This document shows, in pieces, positions 11,520 through 21,704 of a stretch of DNA of 64,000 nt. Source of the DNA: Nemertoderma westbladi (Eukaryota > Xenacoelomorpha > Nemertodermatida > Nemertodermatidae); assembly GCA_032718475.1 (NCBI GenBank), contig JAUCBJ010007359.1, positions 1-64,000 on the forward strand, given 5' to 3'. The position numbers and the translations under genes are program-made. Below the pieces are notes generated by a model. It made no database searches. It was not told the origin of the DNA and saw nothing but the letters and a program-made list of their open reading frames with translations. The stretch's first letter is position 1. Every line of letters begins with the position of its first letter.

Positions 11520-12737
11520 TTACATTATTCTCGAATCAGTAAGAATTTTATCGGCTCTATCGTAACCCAACAATCCAAGATCAACGAACTCGTTACACCG
11601 ATCGAACATGTAGTCTGCCATACCGAGGCTGACACTGTCCATCCAAGACGCGGCTATCGCCGATGATGATTTCGAAACTGTAGTGTTTCGATCTTCTCGA
11701 CCCCAAAACAGTTTATGGTACGTCTTGTAATAAGTGTTGTTCTGGATAAATTTATCGACATCTTCGTGATTTCTGACGCTAGTAAATTTAACGAGATCTT
11801 CATAAACACCTTCAGTATCAGCTGATAGGTCTTCGTATCTTAGAAACATAACTCCTTTTCGTAGATCCTCATCACCCAAGTAGTCACTTATCATATAGTT
11901 TAACCAAGAACAATATTGATCAAGCATTCTACCAACAATTTCAATCGGCGCTTCAGAGATTTCCATACTCCCCTTAAGTGTCAGAGAATTGATTCGCCCG
12001 ATGGGATGGCGAACTAGAACAATTAATCTCATCCCCCCATCCAACGTGAGATTTTTAAACATTTTTATAGAACCAGCATCGGGTATTTTGGCAACTGTTG
12101 ATTTGTGGTCAAGACAAACTTGGTTCACATTATCGCACTCTTCACTGCACTTGGCAATATTCGTACAGGAAAGTTGAAACGCTTTCATGATGCAGCCGTT
12201 CTCTCTGAATGTTATTCTGGGCCAATCGCAATTAAAGATTGCATCCAACATTGGAGAAACACTTTCTTCGGACATATTACCTATGTGTCCATGGAAGTTA
12301 TTACAATTTAGATCATCCTTCTCACAAAGATTATAATATTGCAGAATATTTAAACTCGATTCCTTAAAAAGTTGTTCGTTTATTTTATGAATTGGTTCGA
12401 ATAGATACATCACGTTGGGATTTTGGTTTAATAATTCCCCTAAAAACGATGACCCCGACCGAATTTGGGTTATGATGGCCACATTATGTCTCGTTGTATC
12501 GGTTGTATCGTATTCACGGTTGCGTGTGGACTTGAAATCCGTTTCTGGAAAGTAATTGTTGTGTTCCGGTAAGTCATATTGGGGTTCTGTGATGTAATAT
12601 TGGGGTTCTGTGATGTAATATTGGGGTTCTGAGTTATTATATTTTGGTACATCCCGCATCCAAAGATACAAACCCGCCACTGAACACAAGGCGATACAAA
12701 TAATTATTTGGGTCTGGGCTTGCGATAAACGAAACAT
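11520..12737 (-). CDS. Carbohydrate sulfotransferase, CHST1/3-like, single exon
   Basis: The intact 405-codon frame has the architecture of Golgi carbohydrate 6-O-sulfotransferases. It has a short cytosolic N-terminus, a signal-anchor helix around residues 10-27 (IIICIALCSVAGLYLW), a stem, and a lumenal catalytic domain. The 5'-phosphosulfate-binding loop is QIRSGSSFLG (91-100), followed by LFEP (112-115). The 3'-phosphate-binding segment is LVRHPIGRINSL (241-252). These enzymes move sulfate from PAPS to C6 of GlcNAc, Gal or GalNAc in glycans; the acceptor cannot be told from sequence. Length matches the family (about 400 residues). The stem carries three tandem EPQYYIT-type heptads (38-54). 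N-glycosylation sequons occur at about N154, N229 and N335. A TATAAAAG box lies about 85 bases upstream. This is the only convincing host gene in the window. Confidence 0.85.
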   Translation of the reverse strand: MFRLSQAQTQIIICIALCSVAGLYLWMRDVPKYNNSEPQYYITEPQYYITEPQYDLPEHNNYFPETDFKSTRNREYDTTDTTRHNVAIITQIRSGSSFLGELLNQNPNVMYLFEPIHKINEQLFKESSLNILQYYNLCEKDDLNCNNFHGHIGNMSEESVSPMLDAIFNCDWPRITFRENGCIMKAFQLSCTNIAKCSEECDNVNQVCLDHKSTVAKIPDAGSIKMFKNLTLDGGMRLIVLVRHPIGRINSLTLKGSMEISEAPIEIVGRMLDQYCSWLNYMISDYLGDEDLRKGVMFLRYEDLSADTEGVYEDLVKFTSVRNHEDVDKFIQNNTYYKTYHKLFWGREDRNTTVSKSSSAIAASWMDSVSLGMADYMFDRCNEFVDLGLLGYDRADKILTDSRIM

Positions 12738-12820
12738 TACGTTACATATAGTCCTATCTAGTTTCGCGTACCAGTATTTCCCTACTGTATCACAATCTTT
12801 CGAATAAACAGTATCTTGGG

Positions 12821-12828
12821 CTTTTATA
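12821..12828 (-). promoter_or_regulatory. TATA-like box upstream of the sulfotransferase
   Basis: The minus strand reads TATAAAAG, about 84 bases before the ATG at 12737. The position would allow a short 5' UTR. No transcription start can be shown from sequence. Confidence 0.4.
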
Positions 12829-12837
12829 ATAAGGGAT

Positions 12838-14814
12838 TATCATAAAACTAAGATACTATTAATAGTTTTGCGTCAGTTATACATGACACGTGTTTTATGA
12901 ACAGATGTGTGGACCTTAAATAATGCATCTATCACCATCAACAACTGTAGTCAAAAAGAAAACTGACCAATTATTTCAAACAATTACTCCTTCCTGTACG
13001 CAGTAGGAAGTCCAATCTTTCCCATAGGCCGCATTACACAGCTGCTATGGAATATATCTTTACATGGATTGAGTGTTGAAACCCGACTGGAGAAATATCC
13101 TAATATAATAAATAGTAATAATACTAATAATAAATATCCTAATAATACTACCACCTTCCGAAAAAAAAATTAAAGCTATTTATTTTATTTACTTACCATA
13201 AAGAAACATTTTTTATTTTTGTGTATGAAGGATAAAAAGAGTGAAGTTTGTTTTAATAAATTTAAATTACCCTACTTTTTGTTCCTGCCAAGGTATTTAT
13301 TTATTTGTGCTTATTGTCTATCATACCTAAGTATATAGTAGTACTACTATAATCGTCCTGCTGCATTGAAGCTGCACATTGAGAGACTATGCTGAGTTGG
13401 CTTAACAAAAATATTTTTGCCACCTCTATGCAATCAATAATTGGCATGTCCCACTGCAGCGAGCATTAAGAATGCTAATGCTAATGCTAATGCTAATGGT
13501 CCAAAATCGCAAATGTCGAGATTTATTAAATTGGATTTTTGGCGACTGACACTTGATCATACACCATCGTAGAACGGTAGAGGATAAACATAAGTTTGTT
13601 AAATAAGAGCCACCATTACGATCTGCTAAAGTGCACTTGTACAAATAAGTGTGCAAAAGTGCAAATTTTTTAATAAGGTTAAATTATATAGTATTGGGTT
13701 CGTTTCTTTGCAGATACTTTATTTTCATATTAATATGTTGTTTGAACCTTACTGAGCGCATTAGGGGATATGCGTACAAATAACCGGCCCTTATGAGGCT
13801 TCGATTGGGTAAATTAATAAAACATAAGGTTGTAATAATTCTAAAAAACCAGTGTGATATTAAATGCACTTTAAACAATAAATAGAGATCAAATAACAAA
13901 TGGACCACACAATTAAAAATTCGCACAATTTTGTACTTATTATATCGCTTCAAATTAATTCAACAGTGGATATTTGTGGGAAGGGGGAAGTTACAGTGTG
14001 CATTCGGGGGAAGTTTGGTGAACTGCATTTATGCAGTGAATCCAAACTCCCCCCTTTGAGATATCATATACTGTACTTTAAGACATGCTAGGTTGTCAGG
14101 GAAATATTTGTTACTGTCACACTTTGCTTCCATTTATCCTATCCTTTATTATTACCCCAGTCAGAAAAGATATAATAATCAGTAAAAACCAAACTAAACT
14201 GTCTTTCATTCAAACAAATTTCTAACTAAAGACGGGTGAATGACCATGACCATGGAAATAATTTTAAATAAATTGTATATCAACTATTTGGGGAGGCTTC
14301 CAAGTTAAACCCGAAAACAATTATTTCGTTACATATATATAGTAAATAACGTTGTATGTTCTTCTTCCTCTCATAATAAAATATCTCTGAAATATCTCTG
14401 ATCGCTGTGCCCTGTAACATTTCACAACCAAAATGTTTCAGTGTGAAAAGTGTAGGCCTACCACACCCCGCCCAAACAGCCGCAAACGCATAGCCAACAA
14501 ATTTAACAATAGGTTACATACATGTTGGGTTCATGACGAGATGAGGGAAAATTGATCGCATAATATAAACTAAAAATTGAGAGTCGGGCTGGCTCTCCTC
14601 CACTTTCTTACCCAATGGTTGTTGAAATGAATTGTTGTATCATTGTATGAAAAATGAATGAATTGTTGTTGAAATAATCTAATATTGGGGCGGCTTTCTC
14701 TCATTTGTTGCATTTAAGGCATGTTACTAAAAATACACAAGATTGTTACTGTCACATGTCATTTTACATCTAATAGTATACGTTTATTTTTATCCTTAGT
14801 ATTGGAGTGAAATT
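12838..14814. other. Non-coding stretch with a GCTAAT microsatellite
   Basis: No supported gene. A short array of the hexamer GCTAAT occupies about 13471-13498. Small open frames on both strands (13426-14091) lack any domain and sit in AT-rich sequence, so they are not called. Confidence 0.4.
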
Positions 14815-14817
14815 TCT

Positions 14818-15632
14818 TCATAGGTAGCATTGCCTTACATGGTACACATGTAGGTAGCATTGCCTTACATGGTACACATGTAGGTAGCATTGCCTTACAT
14901 GGTACACATGTAGGTAGCATTGCCTTACATGGTACACATGTAGGTAGCATTGCCTTACATGGTACACATGTAGGTGCATTGCCTTACATGGTACACATGT
15001 AGGTAGCATTGCCTTACATGGTACACATGTAGGTAGCATTGCCTTACATGGTACACATGTAGGTAGCATTGCCTTACATGGTACACATGTAGGTAGCATT
15101 GCCTTACACTGTACACATGTAGGTAGCATTGCCTTACATGGTACACATGTAGGTAGCATTGCCTTACATGGTACACATGTAGGTAGCATTGCCTTACATG
15201 GTACACATGTAGGTAGCATTGCCTTACATGGTACACATGTAGGTAGCATTGCCTTACATGGTACACATGTAGGTAGCATTGCCTTACATGGTACACATGT
15301 AGGTAGCATTGCCTTACATGGTACACATGTAGGTAGCATTGCCTTACATGGTACACATGTAGGTTGCATTGCCTTACATGGTACACGTGTAGGTAGCATT
15401 GCCTTACATGGTACACATGTAGGTTGCATTGCCTTACATGGTACACATGTAGGTAGCATTGCCTTACATGGTACACATGTAGGTAGCATTGCCTTACATG
15501 GTACACATGTAGGTAGCATTGCCTTACATGGTACACATGTAGGTTGCATTGCCTTACATGGTACACATGTAGGTTGCATTGCCTTACATGGTACACATGT
15601 AGGTAGCATTGCCTTACATGGTACACATGTAG
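14818..15632. repeat. 30-bp minisatellite, about 27 units
   Basis: Near-perfect head-to-tail copies of a 30-bp unit begin taggtagcattgccttacat and end in ggtacacatg. A few units carry single substitutions (for example tag to ttg near 15361 and 15421, catgg to cactg near 15107). The unit near 14971 is one base short, which shifts the frame. Because the unit is divisible by three, long artificial frames arise on the minus strand (repeating MLPTCVPCKA and VYHVRQCYLH). These are not supported as genes. The next ~260 bases (15633-15895) show nothing recognisable. Confidence 0.95.
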
Positions 15633-16058
15633 ATCTCGTGCAGTTTGTTGCTTCCCCTGTTGTGTACTGTTTATTGTTACGATTCTCTTTATATTTTGAA
15701 AGCGCTAATATGATGTGAAAAGTCTTTTCCCGTAGTTGAACTACTCCTATGTTATAATGTTCAGGTTGATTTTTGTCTGTTACTCCTCCGTAAGTATATG
15801 ATCATGTTCCTTTAATATTTTATTATTTTTTAATTGTTTTTTTTTATTGTAGGTGTATGAAACATGATATATATAATATGCTAATATAATCTGGCTTTAT
15901 TTATTGTTTATTGTTTATTGAAATGGTTTTAGGTATTCATTAGAAGTGAAGATCAGCTCTACCACGGAGAACTCGACGAGCGCACCAAATAAAATATACA
16001 ATACAATAAAATACATATTATACTTAAAAAATGTTAATTTGATTGATTGTAATTCTGT

Positions 16059-17618
16059 TTAACCCTATTAAACCCGGGGGGGGGTCAATATGACCCCTCC
16101 CGTGGTTTTTTTATTATAATTCTGAAACAAACGCAGTTGGAAATCTGAAATTTTATGACTTTTCCTAAAAATCTATTGTCTTCCTAGTAGTGAAAACCGT
16201 TTTCAAAAATATTGGGTACTTTTCGAGTTATAGCACCATTTTTTAACCCTACTTTTGGCACTTTTTTTGAGACGTTTTTTGAAAATTACATTTCATTAAA
16301 TATGAATTGTAACATCTCTAATTTTGATTTACACCGGTTTTTTGGTGTTAGAAATTTGATGGAATTCATATCAATTGATTTAGAAATTTCAAACTTGTAT
16401 TTTTCGGCGGGTACCAAATTTTGGTGCCAGCACCAAATTTTGAAATAAGTCAATTTTGTAAATTGAACGTTTGAAACTTGTTTTTTACGCAATTGGGGTT
16501 TTTTGGGTTTCTGGATTCGATGAAATATATACGAGTTGCACCAAGCGTAGCAAACTTGCATTTTTCGGTACTGTGTGCAAATTTTGGTGCTAGCACGAAA
16601 TTTTGAAAATCCATTCAATAGATAAAAATGCTTGTGACAATTTATTTCTTGCGTTTTAGAGGTTTATGGCTGTTCTGAATTCAATGGAAAATATAATTAT
16701 CGAACTAGACATCTCAAACTTGTATTTTTCGGATGTGGGTGCAAAATGTGGTGCTAGCACCAAATTTTGAAAACCATCAAATATATCAATTGATTGTGTC
16801 ACCTTGTTTCTTGCGTTATACGGGTTTGTGATGGTTCTGAATTCAATGGAATCAGTAAAAATTTCATAAGAGTTCTCAAACTTGTATTTTTCGCCGGTGG
16901 GTGAAAATTGTTGTGCCAGCACCAAATTTTGGAAAATATGCAAATTGATAAGTAGATAGTATCACCTTGTTTCTTGCGTTATACGGGTTTATGAGGGTCC
17001 TGAATCCGAAGGAATCAATAAAAACAGCACTGGACATCGCAAACTTGTACTTTTTGGTGATGGGTACGAAATTTGGTGCTAGCACCAAAATTTGCCAAAT
17101 TACGCCGAAAAATACAAGTAGCAATGATCTGGCATATTAGAAATGTATTCCATTAGAATCAGCGCCCTCGAAAACCTGAAAATGTGAATTTATAGCATCG
17201 TATAAGTGAATTAAAAATTTTGTGTTCTAACTGAAAAGTGCTGGTTACTTGTTTTTTTCATTTTTTTCCTACGCAGAGAGGACCCTACAGCCATTTATAG
17301 TAATCATATCATTTTTTAATATTTTCCAATGTATTTTGCACCCCAGAAAACCTGTATTGAAAAATAATTAGCCGAAAATGTAACTTTCAAATTTGGTGAA
17401 AATTGTGCACTACTTGTAATTTTGGTGCTGCAATATAGCCACCCCAGTACATTTTTTCGAAAATTTTTTTTTTCGGTCGGATCCAGACAAGTGATACCTA
17501 CGTACAAACAAAAAATCAGACGTTTTCGTAAATATTTGTAGATTTTAGAGGGTGGGGTCAATATGACCCCCTCCCGGTATTTGTACAACATTTTATAGCC
17601 CGGTACTAATAGGGTTAA
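16059..17618 (-). mobile_element. Non-autonomous piggyBac-like element, copy 2 (complete)
   Basis: This is an inverted copy of the 5888-7474 element. TTAA flanks lie at 16059-16062 and 17615-17618; the element itself (16063-17614) is 1552 bp with CCCTATTA...TAATAGGG ends. The internal ~160-bp units with GGTGCTAGCACC are present in reverse order. The GGGGGTCAATATGACCCC palindromes near both ends are intact, and the long C run of copy 1 is absent here. Copy 2 sits in the 3' UTR of the CR1/L2-like element. Short frames inside it (for example 16286-16618 and 17316-17642) are the shared repeat sequence and not genes. Confidence 0.85.
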
Positions 17619-17659
17619 AGAGAAATATCGGATAAAAAACAAGGTTGATTGAAATTGTT

Positions 17660-20329
17660 TTAATTACAATTCAATCTTAAAAGTGAGTTCGACTGGACGC
17701 TCCTGCAGGCTGTGTAACCCCGGCAGCCCGGTTGGTCTGGAATGTCGCTCAGATATGTATCTAATTTTAGTTTAAATATTTCCAGACTGCAGCCAGTCAG
17801 GTCTCGTATTTCCTTTGGCAAGGAGTTAAATAGTTGCGGTCCAGTCACCACCAAGCTATTCTCGTGCAGATTGTGGACGTTTGATCTGCAATTTCGTAGT
17901 AAGGTTGGAATCTGGCAATTTCTACCCCGCCGCAAACTAGATTTCAGGGTGATTGGTTTGTTTGATAAATTGGGAACGAGGTTTTCCAATATCTTCCATA
18001 TGTAAATGACGATGTAGCGTTCCCTGCGCCGTTCCAGCGAGTTTAACTTTAATTGCTTAAGGCGTTCCCAGTAGTTAAGCTCGTTCATTCCTTGGATTCT
18101 CCTCGTGAACGATCGTTGTACTTCTTCTATTCTTTGAGTCTCATGTATGTTATTGTTCGGATGCCACAGCTGACAACAGTACTCGAGTTTAGATCGTACT
18201 AAAGATGTGAACAGTGTTTTCATTGTTAACGGGTCGCGTATTGTGAAAACACGTAGAATCCAGCCACATAGTTGCTTAGCATCTCGACATGTGCTTTCAA
18301 TGTGGATCTTGAAATTGCCAGTATGGCTCATGTTGATTCCAAGGTCCTTTACATCTTCCTTGACTATTATACTTTCATTACCCCCAGTGTCTCTGTTTAT
18401 AAACGTATAGTTTCCACCCCGGTCCAGGCTGGGGTTCTGTGTTGGTGTATAGCACAGGCACTCGAATTTATCACCATGCAGTTCCATGCCATTGTTATCG
18501 GCCAAGTCGTATATCGTGGCAAGGTCTTCTTGGATTTTATTATCCGTGGTTGATGATGTAACTGGACCCGACACCCTGGTATCATCAGCAAAGGAAGTTA
18601 TTTTATTTGTTGTATTATGGTCGATGTCATTCATCAGAATGATAAAAAGGAGAGGTCCTAGCACCGAACCTTGAATAACTCCACTTATAATGTCTTTCCA
18701 GGTTGAGCTCGCTCCGTTCAGAACTACTCGTTGCTTCCTGTTTGAGAGAAAGTTCCACAACCAGCACCCGAGCTGCCCACCAATTCCGATGGCCCGGATC
18801 TTTCGCATAAGTGAACCATGGTCCACTTTGTCAAATGCTTTGGAGAAATCCAAATAGACTACATCAATACCATCTCCTTTTGATAAGTGATCGATGATAT
18901 TCGCGTAATGGTCAATGAGCTCAGAGAGGCATGAGCGACCTCTCCGGAAGCCATGCTGTCCTTTGTTTAATAGGTTGTTGGATTCTAGGTAGTCTACAAG
19001 TGAATCTCGGACAATTCTTTCTAATATTTTGGATATGTGGGAAGTCAAAGATACCGGCCGGTAGTTGCGCGCATCTGATCGAAGGCCCTTCTTGAATATC
19101 GGCGTTATTTCGCACAATTTCAAAGATGTTGGTAGGGCCCCGGATGACAAGGATTTATCAAAGATGACGAAGAGTGGTTTGAGAAGTTCTTCTTTGCATT
19201 TCTTTAATAAAAGTGATGGGACTCCATCAGGGCCAGCAGCGGAGTTTGATCGTAGTTCATCAATCGCTTTCCCGATGAGATTCGTTGTCAGTTTGATTTG
19301 ACCGAGACGCACATCACCATCTGTTGTGAGTATCGGGTCTGGAACAACTGGATCCGCCACTGGAGTCGAAAACATAGAGACATATTGATTCTGTAGTGCC
19401 TCACACATTCCTTTATTGTCAGAGACTAATTCGCCATTCACAATTAGTGGTCCAACACCAACTCTGTCTTTGCGCTTTCGGTTGGCATATGAGAAGAAGT
19501 ATTTGGGGTTCGACTTAATTTTAGATACGGCATCTTTTTCCTCCAACCTCCTTTCATCATCGCGCGTTTGATAGAGGTCTATTTCGATTTGCTTGATTTC
19601 TGCCTCCAACTTATTAAGATTGGTTCGAGAGGTTGTGTTTGATATTCGTTTGGTGAGGATTTTCCTTTTCTTATACAGGATACGTCGTATACGTGGGATA
19701 AATACTTTTGGCCGTTTACGAGCCGGAACGTTACCGTTGCATGCAAGTTCTAAATGAGAGTACAGAGTGTCTAGACAACTGTCGGCTGTCATGTTCTCTA
19801 GATTGGTATCCCAACTGACCACGCTTAATGAACTGCGGATATTTTCCCAATTCACGCTATTGGCATTGAAGTTGAGTTTTTTGAAGAAATTCTCCTTGTG
19901 GTCTTGATCTGGCGTAGCGTGGTGGTGGGGATCTGGACGTGTAGTGACTTTAGGTTCAGTTGTACTTATGTTAATTACATTATGGTCTGAAAAAACACAT
20001 GGGTACACATCTATACTCTCCATAAAATCGGCGTCATTCGTTAGACATAGGTCAATAATGTTTTCTTCGCGTGTTGGTTTATCGACTATTTGTGATAAAA
20101 ACCACTTGTTGGTAAAGTATAAAAATAATTTTGCCTGGATTTTTGCGGCAGCCAAGGTACTGCTGGTACTAGTAATTAATGATAATAGTTTCCAGTCAAT
20201 AATTGAAAAGTTCAGATCTCCCATGATAATTGTCCTACTCGATTTGTACTTTTCAGTACCTAAAATTTGGTCTATTACCTTTAAGATACCTTTGAGTTCA
20301 GTTGTAGGGCAGCCTGGTGGCCGGTACAA
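17660..20329 (-). CDS. Non-LTR retrotransposon pol: endonuclease (partial) plus reverse transcriptase
   Basis: The 889-codon frame is uninterrupted. The start contains the C-terminal half of an APE-type endonuclease (MGDLNFSIIDW at about 41-51; FSDHN near 117). The reverse transcriptase follows, with NYRPVSLTSHISKILERIV, VVYLDFSKAFDKVDH (about 490), GVIQGSVLGPLLFI (about 546) and the catalytic SFADD (about 577). The C-terminal thumb region ends with the PQLFNSLPKEIRDL block typical of CR1/Rex1/L2 elements. The frame remains open upstream of 20329 to about 20400 with endonuclease sequence, so the annotated start is only the first convenient codon and the true N-terminus is lost. ORF1 is absent. 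The clade (CR1 versus L2 or Rex) is inferred from motif style. The intact RT suggests a fairly recent copy. Confidence 0.85.
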   Translation of the reverse strand: MYRPPGCPTTELKGILKVIDQILGTEKYKSSRTIIMGDLNFSIIDWKLLSLITSTSSTLAAAKIQAKLFLYFTNKWFLSQIVDKPTREENIIDLCLTNDADFMESIDVYPCVFSDHNVINISTTEPKVTTRPDPHHHATPDQDHKENFFKKLNFNANSVNWENIRSSLSVVSWDTNLENMTADSCLDTLYSHLELACNGNVPARKRPKVFIPRIRRILYKKRKILTKRISNTTSRTNLNKLEAEIKQIEIDLYQTRDDERRLEEKDAVSKIKSNPKYFFSYANRKRKDRVGVGPLIVNGELVSDNKGMCEALQNQYVSMFSTPVADPVVPDPILTTDGDVRLGQIKLTTNLIGKAIDELRSNSAAGPDGVPSLLLKKCKEELLKPLFVIFDKSLSSGALPTSLKLCEITPIFKKGLRSDARNYRPVSLTSHISKILERIVRDSLVDYLESNNLLNKGQHGFRRGRSCLSELIDHYANIIDHLSKGDGIDVVYLDFSKAFDKVDHGSLMRKIRAIGIGGQLGCWLWNFLSNRKQRVVLNGASSTWKDIISGVIQGSVLGPLLFIILMNDIDHNTTNKITSFADDTRVSGPVTSSTTDNKIQEDLATIYDLADNNGMELHGDKFECLCYTPTQNPSLDRGGNYTFINRDTGGNESIIVKEDVKDLGINMSHTGNFKIHIESTCRDAKQLCGWILRVFTIRDPLTMKTLFTSLVRSKLEYCCQLWHPNNNIHETQRIEEVQRSFTRRIQGMNELNYWERLKQLKLNSLERRRERYIVIYIWKILENLVPNLSNKPITLKSSLRRGRNCQIPTLLRNCRSNVHNLHENSLVVTGPQLFNSLPKEIRDLTGCSLEIFKLKLDTYLSDIPDQPGCRGYTACRSVQSNSLLRLNCN

Positions 20330-20400
20330 TACTATTACAACGGTGTCTAAGTCATGTAGAAATATACTTAATAATTCGCAATATCCATTAGAAAATTGAA

Positions 20401-21390
20401 TAGTATAGGTGGGGCAGGGTTGTTGGAATTTAAAGGAGTGGGTGGGGCAGGGTCGTTGGAGTTTAAAGGAGTGGGTGGGGCAGGGTTGTCGGAGTTTAAA
20501 GGAGTGGGTGGGGCAGGGTCGTTGGAATTTAAAGGAGTGGGTGGGGCAGGGTCGTTGGAATTTAAAGGAGTGGGTGGGGCAGGGTTGTTGGAATTTAAAG
20601 GAGTGGGTGGGGCTGGGTCGTTGGAATTTAAAGGAGTGAGTGGGGCAGGGTTGTCGGATGTTGAAGGAGTGGATGGGGCAGAGTCATAGGAGTTTAAAGG
20701 AGTGAGTGGGGCAGGGTCGTCTGAGTTTAAAGGAGTGGGTGGGGCAGGGTTGTCGGATGTCGAAGGAGTGGGTGGGGCAGGGTCATTTGAGTTTAAAGGA
20801 GTGGCTGGGGCAGGGTTGTCGGAGTTTAAAGGAGTGAGTGGGGCAGGGTTGTCGGAGTTTTAAGAAGTGATTGGGGCAGGGTTGTCGGATGTCGAAGGAG
20901 TGGATGGGGCAGGGTCATTGGAGTTTAAAGGAGTGAGTGGGGCAGGGTTGTCGGAGGTCAAAGGAGTGGGTGGGACAGGGTTGTCGGATGTCGAAGGAGT
21001 GGGTGGGGCAGGGTCATTGGAGTTTAAAGGAGTGAGTGGGGCAGGGTTGTCGGATGTTGAAGGAGTGGGTGGGGCAGAGTCATAGGAGTTTAAAGGAGTG
21101 AGTGGGGCAGGGTCGTCTGAGTTTAAAGAAGTGAGTGAGGCAGGGTTGTCGGAGTTTAAAGGAGTGGGTGGGGCAGGGTTGTCGGAGTTTTAAGAAGTGA
21201 TTGGGGCAGGGTTGTCGGATGTCGAAGGAGTGGGTGGGGCAGGGTCATTGGAGTTTAAAGGAGTGAGTGGGGCAGGGTTGTCGGATGTTGAAGGAGTGGG
21301 TGGGGCAGGGTTGTCGGATGTTGAAGGAGTGGGTGGGGCAGGGTCGTTGGGGGTTGAAGGAGTGGATGGGGCAGGGTCGTTTGAGGAGGA
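20401..21390. repeat. 33-bp minisatellite, about 30 units, with higher-order structure
   Basis: The unit is 33 bp, built from ggagtttaaaggagtgggtg followed by gggcagggttgtc, with variants such as ggatgtcgaaggagtgg. Because 33 is a multiple of three, all plus frames stay open (11-residue repeats such as GVGGAGSLEFK). Distinct variants recur at exact multiples of the unit: the ttttaagaagtgattgg variant at about 20858 and 21188 (330 bp apart), and the cagagtcatagg variant at about 20679 and 21075 (396 bp apart). This indicates multi-unit duplication. It starts where the CR1/L2-like element is cut off. Confidence 0.95.
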
Positions 21391-21431
21391 TAGGGTTTGG
21401 GGGCAAGGTTTAAACTGCGTCTGTTGTTGTT

Positions 21432-21704
21432 ATGCAAACCATGCGTTCATGGCATGACTTATTTGATACATCAGATTTAACTACCACCAATGTTCTTGAT
21501 ATTGTTAAGGAGTTTACATGGTGCAGCAACTCTTCTGAACTTGCAGATTGCATCAGTGAGCAGCATTTCAGCAATCCGGCATTGAGTAACTGTGACATGG
21601 TCTGTGGTTATTCTCAAGAAGATAAAAACAATCTATGCAATTCTGATACTGATTCGGGAAATGTTTCTGGTAAAGATGATATGGATGTATTTTCAAGTAA
21701 CTGA
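21432..21704 (+). CDS. Unrecognised 90-codon open frame
   Basis: An ATG-initiated frame follows the minisatellite and is preceded in frame by a stop within 20 bases. The product is Ser/Asp/Asn-rich with a plausible acidic C-terminus (KDDMDVFSSN) and no known domain. It could be an exon fragment or chance. I do not recognise it; there is no support beyond reasonable composition. Confidence 0.2.
   Translation: MQTMRSWHDLFDTSDLTTTNVLDIVKEFTWCSNSSELADCISEQHFSNPALSNCDMVCGYSQEDKNNLCNSDTDSGNVSGKDDMDVFSSN

Larger units (their letters stand above)
15896..20400 (-). mobile_element. CR1/L2-like non-LTR retrotransposon, 5'-truncated, split by a DNA element
   Basis: On the minus strand the element starts inside its endonuclease domain at about 20400, where it abuts a minisatellite. 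It contains the pol frame 20329-17660. Its 3' UTR is then interrupted at a TTAA by piggyBac-like copy 2 (16059-17618). The UTR resumes at about 16058 and ends near 15896 in repeated caataaa units, the simple-repeat tail typical of CR1-type elements. Removing the insert gives a copy of about 2.95 kb. The order of events is clear: the retrotransposon landed first and the piggyBac-like element later. Confidence 0.8.

Noticed and set aside
14759-15626. Long minus-strand frames of repeating MLPTCVPCKA or VYHVRQCYLH
   Set aside because: They are produced by a 30-bp minisatellite whose length is divisible by three. More than one frame is open at once and one unit has a 1-base deletion.
14818-15632. 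CRISPR array
   Set aside because: The units are contiguous with no unique spacers, and the sequence context is eukaryotic.
20396-21457. Glycine-rich repeat proteins on the plus strand
   Set aside because: They come from the 33-bp minisatellite. Several frames are open simultaneously and no non-repeat coding region is clearly attached.
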